Shown: positions 27,335 to 38,100, counted from the stretch's first letter. The stretch: DNA of 64,000 bases from Stutzerimonas zhaodongensis (GCF_003696365.1 NZ_RFFM01000001.1:1689852-1753851); one strand, 5' to 3'. Made by a program: numbers and translations. The notes: a model not told the origin generated them from the sequence alone.

Positions 27335-30300
27335 ATGCTCATACGCTCGACTGCATACCGGCACTTGGCGGCGCTGATGATCGGCAGCCTTTCCCTGGCC
27401 ACTTACTCCGCGTGCGCCGAACCTCTCGAACCTGGCGCTGAAGAAGCGTTGCTGTACTACAAGAGAGCTGACGGAAACTATGCCGGCTGGGGCCCGCACC
27501 TGTGGAACACGCCCGACTGCAATGGCAGCCAGAGCGAAACCCCTTGGGACCAGCCTTTGGCGCCGGCAGGCTCCGACCCCGACTATGGCGCCTATTACCG
27601 CATCCCTCTTACCGCTGATGCGGGCTGCCTGAATTTGATCATGCATAAGGGTGATGAGAAGGATCTGGGTGGCGGCGACCTGACATGGCGTTTCGACGAA
27701 ATGGGCCGTCGCGCCTTTACGCTGAGCGGCAATGCGCAGCTCTCCAGCGTGCCGTTAAGCGGGGCTGCACTAGCTATCAAGGGCGCGCGAGCCCACTGGC
27801 TGGATCCATTCACGCTGGCGCTTTACGGCGGCGCGTCCGACGCCTCGAGAGTCGAACTTCGCTACTCGACCAACGCGAGCATCCGTATCGATGGCGAAGC
27901 TCGTACCGTCAGCGGCGGCACCGCGCTCGCGCTCTCCCCGGCAGCGATGCGCGAAGGCCTCAAACGTCAGCATCCCCATCTGTCTGACGCGCCCGCATTC
28001 CGTCTTGAGTCCGCGGCCCGTGACCTGCGCCGCGCAGTGATGAGCCAGCTGGTGGTGGTCGCCTACGACGCGCAGGATCGGGTGATCGACGCCACCGAGG
28101 TTCAGACGGCAGGCATTCTCGACCTTTTGTTCGGCTACAACGGAGACCTTGGCGCGCGAGTGGACGAGCGTGGCGTGTCCTTCAAGCTCTGGGCGCCAAC
28201 GGCGCAGCGGGTTCGCCTGCATGTCTTCGATGCGAGCAAAAATCTGCTGCCCGGGTATCCAAAGGTGATGCGCGAACGGCTCGGCGTGTGGAGCCTGGAT
28301 GGCCCCCGCACGTTGGATCGGCATTATTACCAGTACGAGGTCACGGCATACCGACCCAGCACTGGCAAGATCGAGACGACATTGGTCAGCGACCCCTATG
28401 CCCTCAGCCTTTCGCAGAACAGCCAGTACGCCCAAGTGGTCGACCTTAATGCAGAAGACCTGAAACCGGCTGGCTGGGACGCCTTGCGTCCGCCGCGGCC
28501 GGATCGCCCGGAAGCGAACATCATCTATGAAACGCACTTGCGTGATTTCAGCGCGAGCGATGGCAGCCTTCCGGTTGATCTGCGCGGGACCTACGGCGCG
28601 TTCACTCAGCCCGACAGCGACGGCATGCGTCACCTGCGCGATCTGCGCAAGGCCGGGCTGACGCATGTGCAACTGCTGCCAGTGTTCGACATCGCCACCA
28701 TCGACGAAGACCCAACGCGCCAGGTCGATATCGACGATCCTTTCGCCAAACTGTGCGAAACATCCCCGGCGGCGCGTAATCGCTGGTCGCAATACTGTGG
28801 CGCAGCAAGCATCCGCCAGGTCCTGCAAGGTTTCGACCCATCCAGCGGCCAGGCACAGTCGCTTTATAACGATCTACGTGCGGTGGACAGCTTCAATTGG
28901 GGCTACGACCCTTTTCACTTCACGGTTCCTGAGGGCAGCTACGCCAGCGATGCCGAGGGCGTGCGACGCATCGTCGAGTTCCGCCAGATGGTCCAGGCAC
29001 TGGCCGACCAGGGCCTGGCAACTGTGATGGACGTGGTCTACAACCACACCAATGCGTCCGGACTGGGCGACAAATCGGTCCTCGACAAGGTGGTGCCTGG
29101 CTACTACCACCGCCGCAACCCCGCAACCGGTGCGGTAGAAACCTCCACCTGCTGCGACAACACCGCCAGCGAACACCGCATGATGACCAAGCTGATGACG
29201 GACTCACTGGAAGTCTGGGCACGTGATTACAAGATCGCGGGCTTTCGATTCGACCTGATGGGCCACCACATGCGTGAGAACGTGCTCAAGGCTTATCGCG
29301 CGGTTCGTCGCATCGACCGAGACACCTACTTCTATGGCGAAGGCTGGGATTTCGGCGAGGTTGCTGGCAACGCGCGCGGCATCAATGCCACTCAGCTGAA
29401 CATGGCGGGCACCGGTATCGGCACGTTCAATGACCGACAGCGCGACGCGGTCCGTGGTGGCAGCCCATTCGACAGCGGTGAGAACATTCGTCGTAATCAG
29501 GGCTTCGCCAACGGCCTGTTCGTCCGTCCGAACGAGTTGGCCGGCACGGGCACGCAGGAAAAGACTCAATTGCTGCACGCAGCAGACCTGATCCGCGTCG
29601 GCATCGCAGGCGGTCTGCGTGATTTCAGCTTCATAAGTGCCGACGGCACCGTTCGCAGCGGAGCTGAGATCGACTACAACGGTCAACCAGCCGGATACAC
29701 GCTGGATCCGCAGGAGACCGTCAACTACGTATCCAAACACGATAACCAGACGCTCTGGGATAACAATCAGTACAAGTTGCCCACAAGTATGTCGGTGACC
29801 GATCGGGTCCGCTTGCAGTTAGTCGCGTTGTCCGTTCCGCTATTCAGCCAGGGCGTGCCGTTCATCCATCTTGGATCAGAGATCCTGCGTTCCAAATCCA
29901 TGCAGCGCGACAGCTACGACTCAGGGGATTGGTTCAACGCAGTGGACTTCAGCTACCAGGACAACAACTGGAACAAGGGTTTGCCGCGTGCTGACAAGGA
30001 TGGCGACAACTGGCCGTTGATCCGCCAGGTCATTGCCAATCCAAACACCAAGCCAAGCGCAACCGATATCGTCGCGGCGAAGCAACGCTTCCTCGAGTTG
30101 CTGAAGATCCGCAGCGACAGCCCGCTATTTCAGCTGGACAGTGCTCGCGAAGTCCAACGCCGTCTGCAATTTCACAATACCGGCCCAGAACAACAGCCAG
30201 GCGTGATTGCGTTCAGCATTGCCGATGGTTTGCGTGACGGGCGCGATCTGGACCGGAGGTATCAGTCCATGACCGTGGTGCTCAACGCGTCTGCCGAGCG

Positions 30301-30457
30301 GATCCGCCTTCCCGGCGGAACGGGCTATCAGCTACACCCGGTCCTGCAAGACTCGAGCGATCCGATCAGCCGTCAAGCCAGGGTTGCAGACGGCGAATTC
30401 GAGGTACCGCCCTTCACGAGCGCAGTGTTCATTCAGCCGGAGCAGCGTGGTCGCTGA
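27335..30457 (+). CDS. Secreted pullulanase-type alpha-1,6-glucosidase (GH13)
   Basis: 1040 residues from the ATG at 27335. An N-terminal signal sequence ends near YSACAEP; the Cys there does not form a standard lipobox. The first domain (ALLYYKRADGNYAGWGPHLWN) is a CBM41-like starch-binding module. A CBM48/E-set region (YGVSFKLWAPTAQRVRLHVFD type) and a GH13 barrel follow. The catalytic residues are in place: Asp640 in GFRFDLMGHH, Glu669 in YFYGEGWDFG, Asp803 in YVSKHDNQ; the pullulanase signature YETHLRDFSASD is also present. It debranches alpha-1,6 links of pullulan or limit dextrins. S. stutzeri is known for extracellular starch degradation. Confidence 0.93.
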   Translation: MLIRSTAYRHLAALMIGSLSLATYSACAEPLEPGAEEALLYYKRADGNYAGWGPHLWNTPDCNGSQSETPWDQPLAPAGSDPDYGAYYRIPLTADAGCLNLIMHKGDEKDLGGGDLTWRFDEMGRRAFTLSGNAQLSSVPLSGAALAIKGARAHWLDPFTLALYGGASDASRVELRYSTNASIRIDGEARTVSGGTALALSPAAMREGLKRQHPHLSDAPAFRLESAARDLRRAVMSQLVVVAYDAQDRVIDATEVQTAGILDLLFGYNGDLGARVDERGVSFKLWAPTAQRVRLHVFDASKNLLPGYPKVMRERLGVWSLDGPRTLDRHYYQYEVTAYRPSTGKIETTLVSDPYALSLSQNSQYAQVVDLNAEDLKPAGWDALRPPRPDRPEANIIYETHLRDFSASDGSLPVDLRGTYGAFTQPDSDGMRHLRDLRKAGLTHVQLLPVFDIATIDEDPTRQVDIDDPFAKLCETSPAARNRWSQYCGAASIRQVLQGFDPSSGQAQSLYNDLRAVDSFNWGYDPFHFTVPEGSYASDAEGVRRIVEFRQMVQALADQGLATVMDVVYNHTNASGLGDKSVLDKVVPGYYHRRNPATGAVETSTCCDNTASEHRMMTKLMTDSLEVWARDYKIAGFRFDLMGHHMRENVLKAYRAVRRIDRDTYFYGEGWDFGEVAGNARGINATQLNMAGTGIGTFNDRQRDAVRGGSPFDSGENIRRNQGFANGLFVRPNELAGTGTQEKTQLLHAADLIRVGIAGGLRDFSFISADGTVRSGAEIDYNGQPAGYTLDPQETVNYVSKHDNQTLWDNNQYKLPTSMSVTDRVRLQLVALSVPLFSQGVPFIHLGSEILRSKSMQRDSYDSGDWFNAVDFSYQDNNWNKGLPRADKDGDNWPLIRQVIANPNTKPSATDIVAAKQRFLELLKIRSDSPLFQLDSAREVQRRLQFHNTGPEQQPGVIAFSIADGLRDGRDLDRRYQSMTVVLNASAERIRLPGGTGYQLHPVLQDSSDPISRQARVADGEFEVPPFTSAVFIQPEQRGR

Positions 30458-30468
30458 TTTGCAGGCAT

Positions 30469-30492
30469 AAAAAAGGGCGACCTAAGTCGCCC
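30469..30492 (-). terminator. Intrinsic terminator of ccoM
   Basis: On the minus strand GGGCGAC-TTAG-GTCGCCC is followed by TTTTTT (30474-30469). It ends the ccoM transcript, 33 bases past its stop, and lies 11 bp past the convergent pullulanase stop. Confidence 0.88.
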
Positions 30493-30524
30493 AAATGCCT
30501 TGCGTGCTCTGTTGCTCTGGCAGG

Positions 30525-30635
30525 TCACTGCTTCTTGTGCGCGTCCTGCCAGATGAAATATCCGAAACCGCCAAGGAAGGCGACCATAAGGCCGACCGTG
30601 ACCACCCCTGCGAGCACCACATTATCGACGAACAT
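30525..30635 (-). CDS. ccoM: CcoM-type small subunit of cbb3 cytochrome c oxidase
   Basis: A 36-residue protein starting MFVDNVVLAGVVTVGLMVAF and ending GYFIWQDAHKKQ: one membrane helix with a short basic C-terminus. Length, single helix and sequence fit CcoM, the small subunit described in the P. stutzeri cbb3 oxidase, where it aids assembly or stability of the complex. A strong GGAGG lies nine bases before the ATG. It stands alone, away from ccoNOQP, with its own terminator and two ANR-like boxes upstream. It is too short for a default ORF cutoff. The family match is from memory of the sequence type, not a search. Confidence 0.82.
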   Translation of the reverse strand: MFVDNVVLAGVVTVGLMVAFLGGFGYFIWQDAHKKQ

Positions 30636-30704
30636 GATTTCCTACCTCCGACGTTGTTTCGCTGTTTGATGGGTACATAGTCGCCCCTCGCCTCGATAAA
30701 AAAA

Positions 30705-30718
30705 TTGACCGATATCAA
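30705..30718 (-). promoter_or_regulatory. ANR/FNR-type box 1 upstream of ccoM
   Basis: TTGAC-CGAT-ATCAA (read on the plus strand; near-palindromic) is centred 76 bp before the ccoM ATG. If it activates at -41.5, transcription would start ~35 bp before the ATG, a normal leader length. Consistent with cbb3 oxidase genes being induced at low oxygen. Confidence 0.7.
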
Positions 30719-30755
30719 TGGGCGCAGCGCCTTTGGAAAAAAGGCGCCGCGTAAC

Positions 30756-30769
30756 CTGATCTGGATCAA
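30756..30769 (-). promoter_or_regulatory. ANR/FNR-type box 2 upstream of ccoM
   Basis: CTGAT-CTGG-ATCAA, one mismatch to TTGAT-N4-ATCAA, centred 51 bp upstream of box 1. It may be a second activator site or serve another start. The spacing of about five helical turns places both sites on the same DNA face. Confidence 0.5.
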
Positions 30770-30860
30770 AAAAGAGGGGTATCAGCGGGGGACTGCGGCT
30801 GTCGGCGAACCATAGGTCCGGTGGACCTAGCCAGGAGGCAGGCGAAGATAGGTATGAGCG

Positions 30861-31022
30861 TCAGCGCTTCTTCGGCTTGGTCTTGGGCTTCTTTTTCGGC
30901 TTGCCCAGAGGCAGCGCTTGCTCGAATGCTTGTCGCATTTCCGCGAGGCGCTTTTCCTTGATGTCATGGATGCGTTTTTCGCGTTCGGCGCTGAAGTCGA
31001 TCAGTTTCTCTTCATTGCTCAT
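30861..31022 (-). CDS. Small Lys-rich protein coupled to the AlkB-like gene
   Basis: 53 residues, too short for most ORF cutoffs. It begins MSNEEKLIDFSAEREKRIHD, continues as a charged helix, and ends in a basic tail (GKPKKKPKTKPKKR). The ATG at 31022 overlaps the TGA of the AlkB-like gene (ATGA), which supports it as real and co-translated. The basic tail suggests nucleic-acid or ribosome binding. No family is recognised. Confidence 0.75.
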   Translation of the reverse strand: MSNEEKLIDFSAEREKRIHDIKEKRLAEMRQAFEQALPLGKPKKKPKTKPKKR

Positions 31023-31645
31023 ACGATGGGCTCACGAATGATCTGGCGGAAGGTTAGGTTCAGGCGTGGTTCGGAAACCTTGCGGCTCCTGGCAATCTGG
31101 TGCTGCCAATGATGCTGGGTTGGACCGCTCATGACCAGCAACGAGCCATGCTCCAGTACGATCGAATGCTCGATACGGCTGCCACCCTTGCGACGAAAAT
31201 CGAAACGTCGGGCCGCGCCCAGATTGAGTGACGCCACCAGCGGCTGCTGACCCAGCTCAGGTTCGTCATCGCTGTGCCAGCCCATGGCGTCATCGCCGTC
31301 ACGGTAAAGATTGAGCAGAACCCCATTCAACATCTGGGCGACCTGCTGTTGTACCCGCTCGCGGATTTCGGTCAGCAACTGGGTCCATGGCAGCGGCTCG
31401 TGCAATAGGCCGGAGTAGCGATAGCTCGCCTCGACGTCGCCATACCAGGCCACCAGCCGTGGCACCGCTATGCTGCGGCCATAAAGCTTTATCTGAGGTT
31501 GAGACCATGGCGTCTGCTGCGACAGTTCACGCAACCATAGGTCAGCGACATTAGTCTCCACCCACTGCGGTAGGTACTGAAGCTTGGCGTCCGGCAGCTC
31601 GATCATAATGCCGGTTGTAGAGGGGGACGGCTCAAACTTCGACAT
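31019..31645 (-). CDS. AlkB-like 2-oxoglutarate/Fe(II) dioxygenase
   Basis: 208 residues. The iron site is visible as GWHSDDEPELG (HxD) and a later His in QHHWQHQI, with the 2-oxoglutarate-binding Arg in EPRLNLTFRQI. The segment LLNLYRDGDDAMGWHSDDE and PLVASLNLGAARRFDFR are typical of the ALKBH2/3-like branch that demethylates alkylated bases in nucleic acids. The start is taken at 31645; an internal ATG at 31606 is an alternative. The start overlaps the upstream gene by 14 bp and its stop overlaps the Lys-rich gene, forming a three-gene operon. Confidence 0.88.
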   Translation of the reverse strand: MSKFEPSPSTTGIMIELPDAKLQYLPQWVETNVADLWLRELSQQTPWSQPQIKLYGRSIAVPRLVAWYGDVEASYRYSGLLHEPLPWTQLLTEIRERVQQQVAQMLNGVLLNLYRDGDDAMGWHSDDEPELGQQPLVASLNLGAARRFDFRRKGGSRIEHSIVLEHGSLLVMSGPTQHHWQHQIARSRKVSEPRLNLTFRQIIREPIV

Positions 31646-31931
31646 CTACCCAGAGCCCTTGGCGAGGCAGCTCGTCGATGGCGTCCTGATCCTCTTCAGC
31701 GGTCTCGCCTTCTGCCAGTTCCTGGGGCGTGTAGCCACGGCGGCGCTGGCGCCTGCGCTGCTCATCACGCAGCATCTGCTCGGCTTCCTGCGGATGACGG
31801 CGATCCAGACTCACCGAGCTTTCGTTAGCGCTAGGCTGCACAGGCGCAACCGGCGCGATCTCGGGCCGTGGTTTGACCACATCCTGTTGCGCGGTGACCT
31901 GAACGGTGCCGGGCGGTACGACTGGTAGCAT
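31632..31931 (-). CDS. Hypothetical protein, first gene of the AlkB-like operon
   Basis: 99 residues from the ATG at 31931, preceded by GGGGGAGAG. The sequence is Pro/Val-rich at the start (MLPVVPPGTVQVTAQQDVVK) and then charged (EAEQMLRDEQRRRQRRR), ending with an acidic stretch and LWVDVEV. It looks like a small aspartate- and arginine-rich protein of unknown function, related in position to the P. aeruginosa gene next to hepA. The open frame upstream of the chosen start has no ribosome-binding site. Confidence 0.7.
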   Translation of the reverse strand: MLPVVPPGTVQVTAQQDVVKPRPEIAPVAPVQPSANESSVSLDRRHPQEAEQMLRDEQRRRQRRRGYTPQELAEGETAEEDQDAIDELPRQGLWVDVEV

Positions 31932-32158
31932 CTTAGCTCTCCCCCATGAGTGCCCGAACAACCGGTGACTTAATACGAGCCTGCACCAGTTGATCGGCCG
32001 CAATACTGCCAACTTTAACAGCATCGTAATATTGCCTATCTCACAGCTCGTTTCGTCGATCCCGTGAGCGCGGCTAACCTAGACCAATCGGCATCTGTCG
32101 TCGCTCTATCGACGGTGATCCGTTAACATAGCGGGCTTTTTCACAGCGGAGGCAGGGC

Positions 32159-35008
32159 ATGGCGCAGCAGTATCTACCGGGGCAACGCTGGATCAGCGAC
32201 AGCGAAGCGGAACTCGGTCTGGGAACCATCCTCATGCTGGATGGCCGGATGCTCACCGTGCTCTATCCCGCGACGGGCGAAACCCGCCAGTACGCCGCAC
32301 GCAGTGCGCCGCTGACCCGGGTACGCTTTGTTCCAGGCGACGAGGTCACGCACTTCGAAGGCTGGAAAATGACCGTGCGTGAAGTCGACGACGTCGATGG
32401 ATTGCTGGTCTATCACGGCCTGACGGCGCAGAACGAAGCCCGCACCCTGCCGGAAACCCAGCTTTCCAACTTCATCCAGTTCCGCCTGGCCAGCGACCGT
32501 CTGTTCGCCGGCCAGATAGACCCGCTGAACTGGTTCAAGCTGCGTTACCACACGCTGGAAAACCAGAGCAAACAGCTGACTTCCTCGCTGTGGGGTCTGG
32601 GCGGCGTTCGCGCGCAACCTATTGCCCACCAGCTGCACATCGCCCGTGAAGTGGCCGACCGTATCGCCCCGCGCGTGCTGCTGGCGGACGAAGTGGGTCT
32701 CGGCAAGACCATCGAAGCGGGCCTGGTGATCCATCGCCAACTGCTCTCTGGTCGCGCCAAGCGTGTGCTGATCCTGGTCCCGGAAAACCTCCAGCATCAG
32801 TGGCTGGTGGAAATGCGTCGCCGCTTCAACCTTGAGGTCGCGCTGTTCGATGACGAGCGTTTCATCGAAAGCGATGCGAGCAATCCTTTCGAGGACACCC
32901 AGCTGGCACTGGTCTCGCTGGAATGGCTGAAAGACGACGAGCGCGCCCAGGACGCTGCGTTCGCTGCCGGCTGGGACCTGCTGGTCGTGGACGAGGCGCA
33001 TCACCTGGTCTGGCATCCGGAAAACGCCAGCGCCGAATACAAGCTGGTCGAACAGCTGGCTGAAGTGATTCCCGGCGTTCTGCTGCTGACTGCAACGCCG
33101 GAGCAACTCGGCCAGGAAAGCCACTTCGCCCGCCTGCGCCTGCTCGACCCAAATCGTTTCCACGACCTCGAAGCATTCCGTGCCGAAAGCGCCAGCTACC
33201 AGCCGGTCGCACGCGCGGTGCAGGAATTGCTCGACGAGGGCCGCCTGTCCCAGGAAGCACACCAGACCATCCACGACTTCCTCGGCGCCGAGGGTGAAGC
33301 GCTCCTCGCTGCCGCCACCGATGGCGATATCGAAGCCAGCAGCCGTCTGATCCGCGAGCTGCTCGACCGTCATGGCACCGGGCGTTTGCTGTTCCGTAAT
33401 ACCCGCGCCGCCGTGCGTGGCTTCCCAGAGCGTCAGCTGCATCCCTATCCACTCCCGAGCCCTGCCGAATACCTCGAGCTGCCGCTGGGCGAGCATGCCG
33501 AGCTGTATCCGGAAGTCAGCTTCCAGAGCCAGCAGGAAGAACCGGATGCGCAGAACCGCTGGTGGACATTCGATCCCCGCGTGGAATGGCTGATCGACAC
33601 CCTGAAGATGCTGAAAAAATTCAAGGTGCTGGTCATCTGCGCCCACGCCGAAACCGCGCTGGACCTGGAAGACGCATTGCGCGTGCGCTCCGGCATTCCC
33701 GCCACGGTATTCCACGAAGGCATGAGCATCCTTGAGCGTGACCGCGCTGCTGCCTACTTCGCTGATGAGGAGTTCGGCGCGCAGGTGCTGATCTGTTCCG
33801 AGATCGGCAGCGAGGGCCGCAACTTCCAGTTCGCCCATCACCTGGTGCTTTTCGATCTGCCAGCTCATCCGGATTTGCTGGAACAACGCATCGGCCGTCT
33901 CGATCGGATCGGGCAGGCGCATGTCATCCAGCTGCACGTCCCGTACCTAGAAACCAGCCCGCAAGAACGTCTGTTCAAGTGGTATCACGAAGCGCTGAAT
34001 GCCTTCCTCAATACCTGCCCGACCGGCAACGCCCTGCAGCATCAGTTCGGCCCGCGCCTGCTGAGCCAGCTGGAAGAAGGCGAGGACGACGAGTTCCAGA
34101 AACTCATCACCGAGGCCCGCGCCGAACGCGAGCGCCTGGAAGCCGACCTGCATGCCGGGCGCGATCGCCTGCTGGAACTCAACTCCGGCGGCGGTGAACA
34201 GGGCAAGGCACTGGTCGAAGCCATCGAGGAGCAGGACGACCAGTTCGCCTTGCCGATCTACATGGAAGAACTCTTCGACGCCTTCGGTATCGACAGCGAA
34301 GACCATTCCGAGAACGCCCTGATCCTGCGTCCCAGCGAGAAAATGCTCGACGCCAGCTTCCCGTTGGGTAATGACGAAGCGGTAACGATCACCTACGACC
34401 GCGAGCAGGCGCTTGCCCGCGAGGACATGCAGTTCCTCACCTGGGAACACCCCATGGTGCAGGGCGGCATGGATCTGGTGCTCTCCGGCTCCATGGGCAA
34501 CACCGCCGTGGCACTGATCAAGAACAAGGCGCTCAAGCCTGGGACCGTGCTGCTGGAGCTACTCTACGTCAGCGAGGTAGTGGCACCACGTGTACTCCAG
34601 CTGAATCGCTTCCTGCCGCCGCTCGCACTGCGTTGTCTGCTGGACGCAAATGGCAATGATCTGGCGCCGAAGGTGGCCTTCGAAACCCTCACCGATCAGC
34701 TGGAAAGCGTTCCGCGTGCCAGTGCCAACAAGTTCGTTCAGGCCCAGCGCGATGTTCTTGCCAAGCAGATCGCCGATGCCGAAGCCAAGGTCGCGCCGCG
34801 CCATGTCGAGCGCGTGGCGGAGGGGCAGCGCAGGCTGAAGGCAAGCCTCGACGAGGAGCTGGCCCGTCTGACGGCACTTCAGGCAGTCAATCCGAGCGTG
34901 CGTGACAGCGAGATCGAAGCCCTGCGCCAGCAGCGTGAGCAAGGGCTGGAAATGCTGGACAAGGCAGGACTGCGACTGGAGGCGATTCGCGTACTGGTTG
35001 CAGGCTGA
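32159..35008 (+). CDS. rapA: RNA polymerase-associated SWI2/SNF2 ATPase RapA
   Basis: 949 residues, close to the 968 of E. coli RapA. The N-terminal Tudor-like RNAP-binding domain begins [22 protein letters not shown]. The SWI2/SNF2 core has [16 protein letters not shown] (~residue 175), VVDEAHHL (~280), [24 protein letters not shown] and [11 protein letters not shown]. RapA (HepA) recycles stalled RNA polymerase. A GGAGG ribosome-binding site precedes the ATG. It is divergent from the AlkB-like operon. Confidence 0.96.
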   Translation: MAQQYLPGQRWISDSEAELGLGTILMLDGRMLTVLYPATGETRQYAARSAPLTRVRFVPGDEVTHFEGWKMTVREVDDVDGLLVYHGLTAQNEARTLPETQLSNFIQFRLASDRLFAGQIDPLNWFKLRYHTLENQSKQLTSSLWGLGGVRAQPIAHQLHIAREVADRIAPRVLLADEVGLGKTIEAGLVIHRQLLSGRAKRVLILVPENLQHQWLVEMRRRFNLEVALFDDERFIESDASNPFEDTQLALVSLEWLKDDERAQDAAFAAGWDLLVVDEAHHLVWHPENASAEYKLVEQLAEVIPGVLLLTATPEQLGQESHFARLRLLDPNRFHDLEAFRAESASYQPVARAVQELLDEGRLSQEAHQTIHDFLGAEGEALLAAATDGDIEASSRLIRELLDRHGTGRLLFRNTRAAVRGFPERQLHPYPLPSPAEYLELPLGEHAELYPEVSFQSQQEEPDAQNRWWTFDPRVEWLIDTLKMLKKFKVLVICAHAETALDLEDALRVRSGIPATVFHEGMSILERDRAAAYFADEEFGAQVLICSEIGSEGRNFQFAHHLVLFDLPAHPDLLEQRIGRLDRIGQAHVIQLHVPYLETSPQERLFKWYHEALNAFLNTCPTGNALQHQFGPRLLSQLEEGEDDEFQKLITEARAERERLEADLHAGRDRLLELNSGGGEQGKALVEAIEEQDDQFALPIYMEELFDAFGIDSEDHSENALILRPSEKMLDASFPLGNDEAVTITYDREQALAREDMQFLTWEHPMVQGGMDLVLSGSMGNTAVALIKNKALKPGTVLLELLYVSEVVAPRVLQLNRFLPPLALRCLLDANGNDLAPKVAFETLTDQLESVPRASANKFVQAQRDVLAKQIADAEAKVAPRHVERVAEGQRRLKASLDEELARLTALQAVNPSVRDSEIEALRQQREQGLEMLDKAGLRLEAIRVLVAG

Positions 35009-35025
35009 TAACAGCGCGACGAAAC

Positions 35026-35060
35026 AAGGTCGGCTGCGAGCAATCGCAGCCGACCTTTTC
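35026..35060 (+). terminator. Intrinsic terminator of rapA
   Basis: A perfect 14-bp stem AAGGTCGGCTGCGA / TCGCAGCCGACCTT with a GCAA loop is followed by TTCATTT. It lies 18 bp after the rapA stop. Confidence 0.9.
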
Positions 35061-35188
35061 ATTTAAGGTTTCATATCTGCTGTCCACTGCCCGCGAGTAC
35101 GAATGAGCACCGCCGCAGCGACTAACGGCTGGCACTCAAAGCGCGTTCGCCTCTACCGCCAAGTGATCGTAGCGCAGGCTCAAGTTGC

Positions 35189-38100
35189 CTAACGCCGCGC
35201 CACAGCCAGCAGTTGTCGTGCCTTGCGTTGATCATCCTCATTCAAATCTGCCAACAGTTGTGGTTTGCCCGCGATCAGCACCGCCAGGGGCAAACCGTCG
35301 CGATAGAGGATGCGGTTGCCCGCCACGGCTGGGACTCGCTCACCGGGCAGCAAGGTACCGATCTGATTCAGCGGATCGACCGCCGAGACCGCAATCATTT
35401 CAGTGGTCAACGGCCGTTTGCGTACTTCCCGCAGCAAGCCGACGGCTTCCGGCAATGCGAACTGTTCACCCGATACGCCCGCGACGAACCGGCCGCCGCG
35501 GATGTCGCCGCGCGCCTCCAGCCGATGATAGATGCGCAACAGGTCGCGCCATGAGGACAACCAGTCGGCCTCACGCTCCAGCAGCCTCCAGAACACTACA
35601 CCGTAGCGGCGCAGCAAGGTCATGGCGACGTGTTCCAGCGCTTCGGGGTCAAGGCGGGGCTGTCTGCCGGGCACCGTTTCGGCTGTCACCGCGGCCCCTT
35701 TGCGCACCAGAGCCCAGCGCCCGGCATCAGCCATGCCGCCAATGAACGCACCACCACGACTCTGCCGACCACCGCGTGAGCGTTTGGCCGCGGGTGCCAA
35801 TAAGGCGCGCAGCCCGGCAAAGCTGTCTGCGTTGACCAATCCGACGGCCACCAGCTCGCCGAGCGCGTCTTCCAGTTCGCTGCGCAGCAGGCGCGCATCC
35901 TGCTGCAGTTCATCGAAGAACAGGGCGCCCTGCTTTTGCAGCGTCTCCAGTACTCGCTGCGCGCGCGAGGACAGTTCGGGCGGCGCGGCGTCGCTCGCAA
36001 GTGCATACCAGGCTGCGAGTTGTCGGCGCGGCAAGAGCACGATGGGTGTGCCGCGCACCGGCCCGCTGCTGGCCTTGATTCGTCCGGCCAGTCGCGTCCA
36101 GACGAAGCGACCGGAGCGACAGAGCTCATCGAGCCAGGTGCCGCCGTAATCCTTCAGGCGCGCAGGCAGCAGATCGCTTTCCCAGGCTCCGGCCGCGGCC
36201 TGGAAGCCTTCGAGTTGCTCCACCACCGTGCCGAGCGCATCACGACCCTCCATGCGGGTGGCTTCGGACAGGTGTTGCCAGTCAAAAAGAAAGCGCATGA
36301 AGTCGGCGCGCTCTACCGGCTCGATCTCGCGCCGCAAGCGCTTGACGGTGTAGCGGTGAATGCGCGCCAGCAGATGCCGTTCGCACCATTCGTCTTCGTC
36401 TGCCCCGGCTGTGAAGCGACCCCGCAACACATAGCCTTCACTCTCCAGGCGGGTAAGTGCCAACGCGACGGCTGATGCTGGCAATGCAAGAGGGCGCGCA
36501 ATCAGCGGAATCGGCAAGGGGCCAAAGCCAGTCAGCCGCGCGCGGACCAACTCGGCCAGCGCCTCATCCTCGCCAGTCAGCTGATCGAGACCCGGCAAGG
36601 GTCTCAGGGCCGGCTCGCATGTGGCGCTGGGGTAAATTGAGCGCAACAGACTCAGCCGCTCGATCGGCAACCAGAGGGCGCGGCCCTGCGCCACCTGCAT
36701 GCGTGTCGCACGCCCTCCCTGGGCCAAATCCGCTAGCCAGGCTGGCCAATGCAGCTCGCTGGTCGCCTCGCCCTCTGCGATGCAGCCCAGGCCCATCAGC
36801 GCCTCGTGCAGCTCGTCCGGGCTACCTGCCTGCGGCCAGGCTTCTTCGCTTACCGCTTCGATCGCGGCGGCATCCAGTGCACCCAGGTCATCACTGGATT
36901 CCGGATCGGTCCAGCGCCGGTTCAAAACGGCCTGGGTGCGGCGTTCTTCCAGTGGCGCGTCGTCGAGAAAGGCATAGGGCCGCGCACTCAGAACTTCCAT
37001 AGCCAGCGGTGAAGGCGCTGGGAGGTCGCGGGTGAGCAGCTCGGTTTCGCCCGATTCGATGCGCCGCAGCAGCGCCAGCCAGCCCCGACTGTCCATGGCC
37101 TCGTGCAGACAATCGTCCAGAGTCTGGGCGACCAGAGGATGGTCCGGAACCTCGCGCTCACCAACGATATTTTCAAGGCAGGCGACCTGATCGGGAAAGA
37201 CCGTCGCAAGCAGGTCTTCGCTTTTCATCCGTTGCAGCTGTGGCGCCACCTTGCGCCCGCCAGCCATCCGCGGCAGCGCCAGCGCGGTGGTCGCGATCCA
37301 GCGCCAACGGACGCCGAACAGTGGCGCATCGAGTAATGCCTGGATCAGCACAGCCTCGGCGCTATTCGAATGCAGGTACCGCCAGACTTCGTCCAGCGCG
37401 AAACTATGGCTGGTGGAAAGCGAAAGGATGATCGCATCCTCGGTTGCCGCGGCTTGCAGTTCGAAGTTGAAGGTGCGGCAGAAGCGCTTGCGCAATGCCA
37501 GGCCCCAGGCGCGGTTGATCCGGCTACCGTAGGGCGAATGAATGACCAACTGGGTGCCGCCTGATTCGTCGAAGAAACGCTCCATGACCAGCCGGCGCTG
37601 CGTCGGCAGCGCACCCAATGCCGAACGGGCACGCGCCAGGTACTCGACTATCTGACGGGCCGCAGCGTCGGGAAGGCCAAGGGTGTCGGTGAGCCAATCG
37701 ATAGCGGGTTGGAGTCTGGATTGCACCTCGTTGTTCGCTTCTGTAGGAGCCAGATCCCCGGCGATCCCAGCGGCCTCAAGAGCATCGCCAGCAAGCTGGC
37801 CCCTGCAAATTTCGGCTTCGGCCAGACGCTCATCGATCTCCCCTCGCAACCGCGCCACTGCAGCCGAAAGCTCATCGCTGCGCCCAGGCGCCTCGCCCAA
37901 CCAGAACGGGATGTTCGGTGGCATTCCCTGAGCATCCTCTACCCGAACGCGACCAGACTCGATCTTGAGGATGCGGTAGGAGGTGTTGCCCAGCTGGAAC
38001 ACATCACCGGCCAGGCTTTCCACGGCAAAGTCTTCGTTCACGGTGCCAATGTTGAAGCCCTGAGGTTCGAGCAGCACCGTGTAATCGGAGTTATCGGCAA

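Noticed and set aside
27395..27425. Lipobox on the pullulanase
   Set aside because: The Cys follows Tyr-Ser-Ala; the -3 position lacks the required Leu/Val/Ile, so lipid modification is not supported, although a lipoprotein cannot be fully excluded.
32174..33937. 587-codon ORF antisense to rapA
   Set aside because: Same reason: it lies wholly within rapA, with no start signals or family motif.
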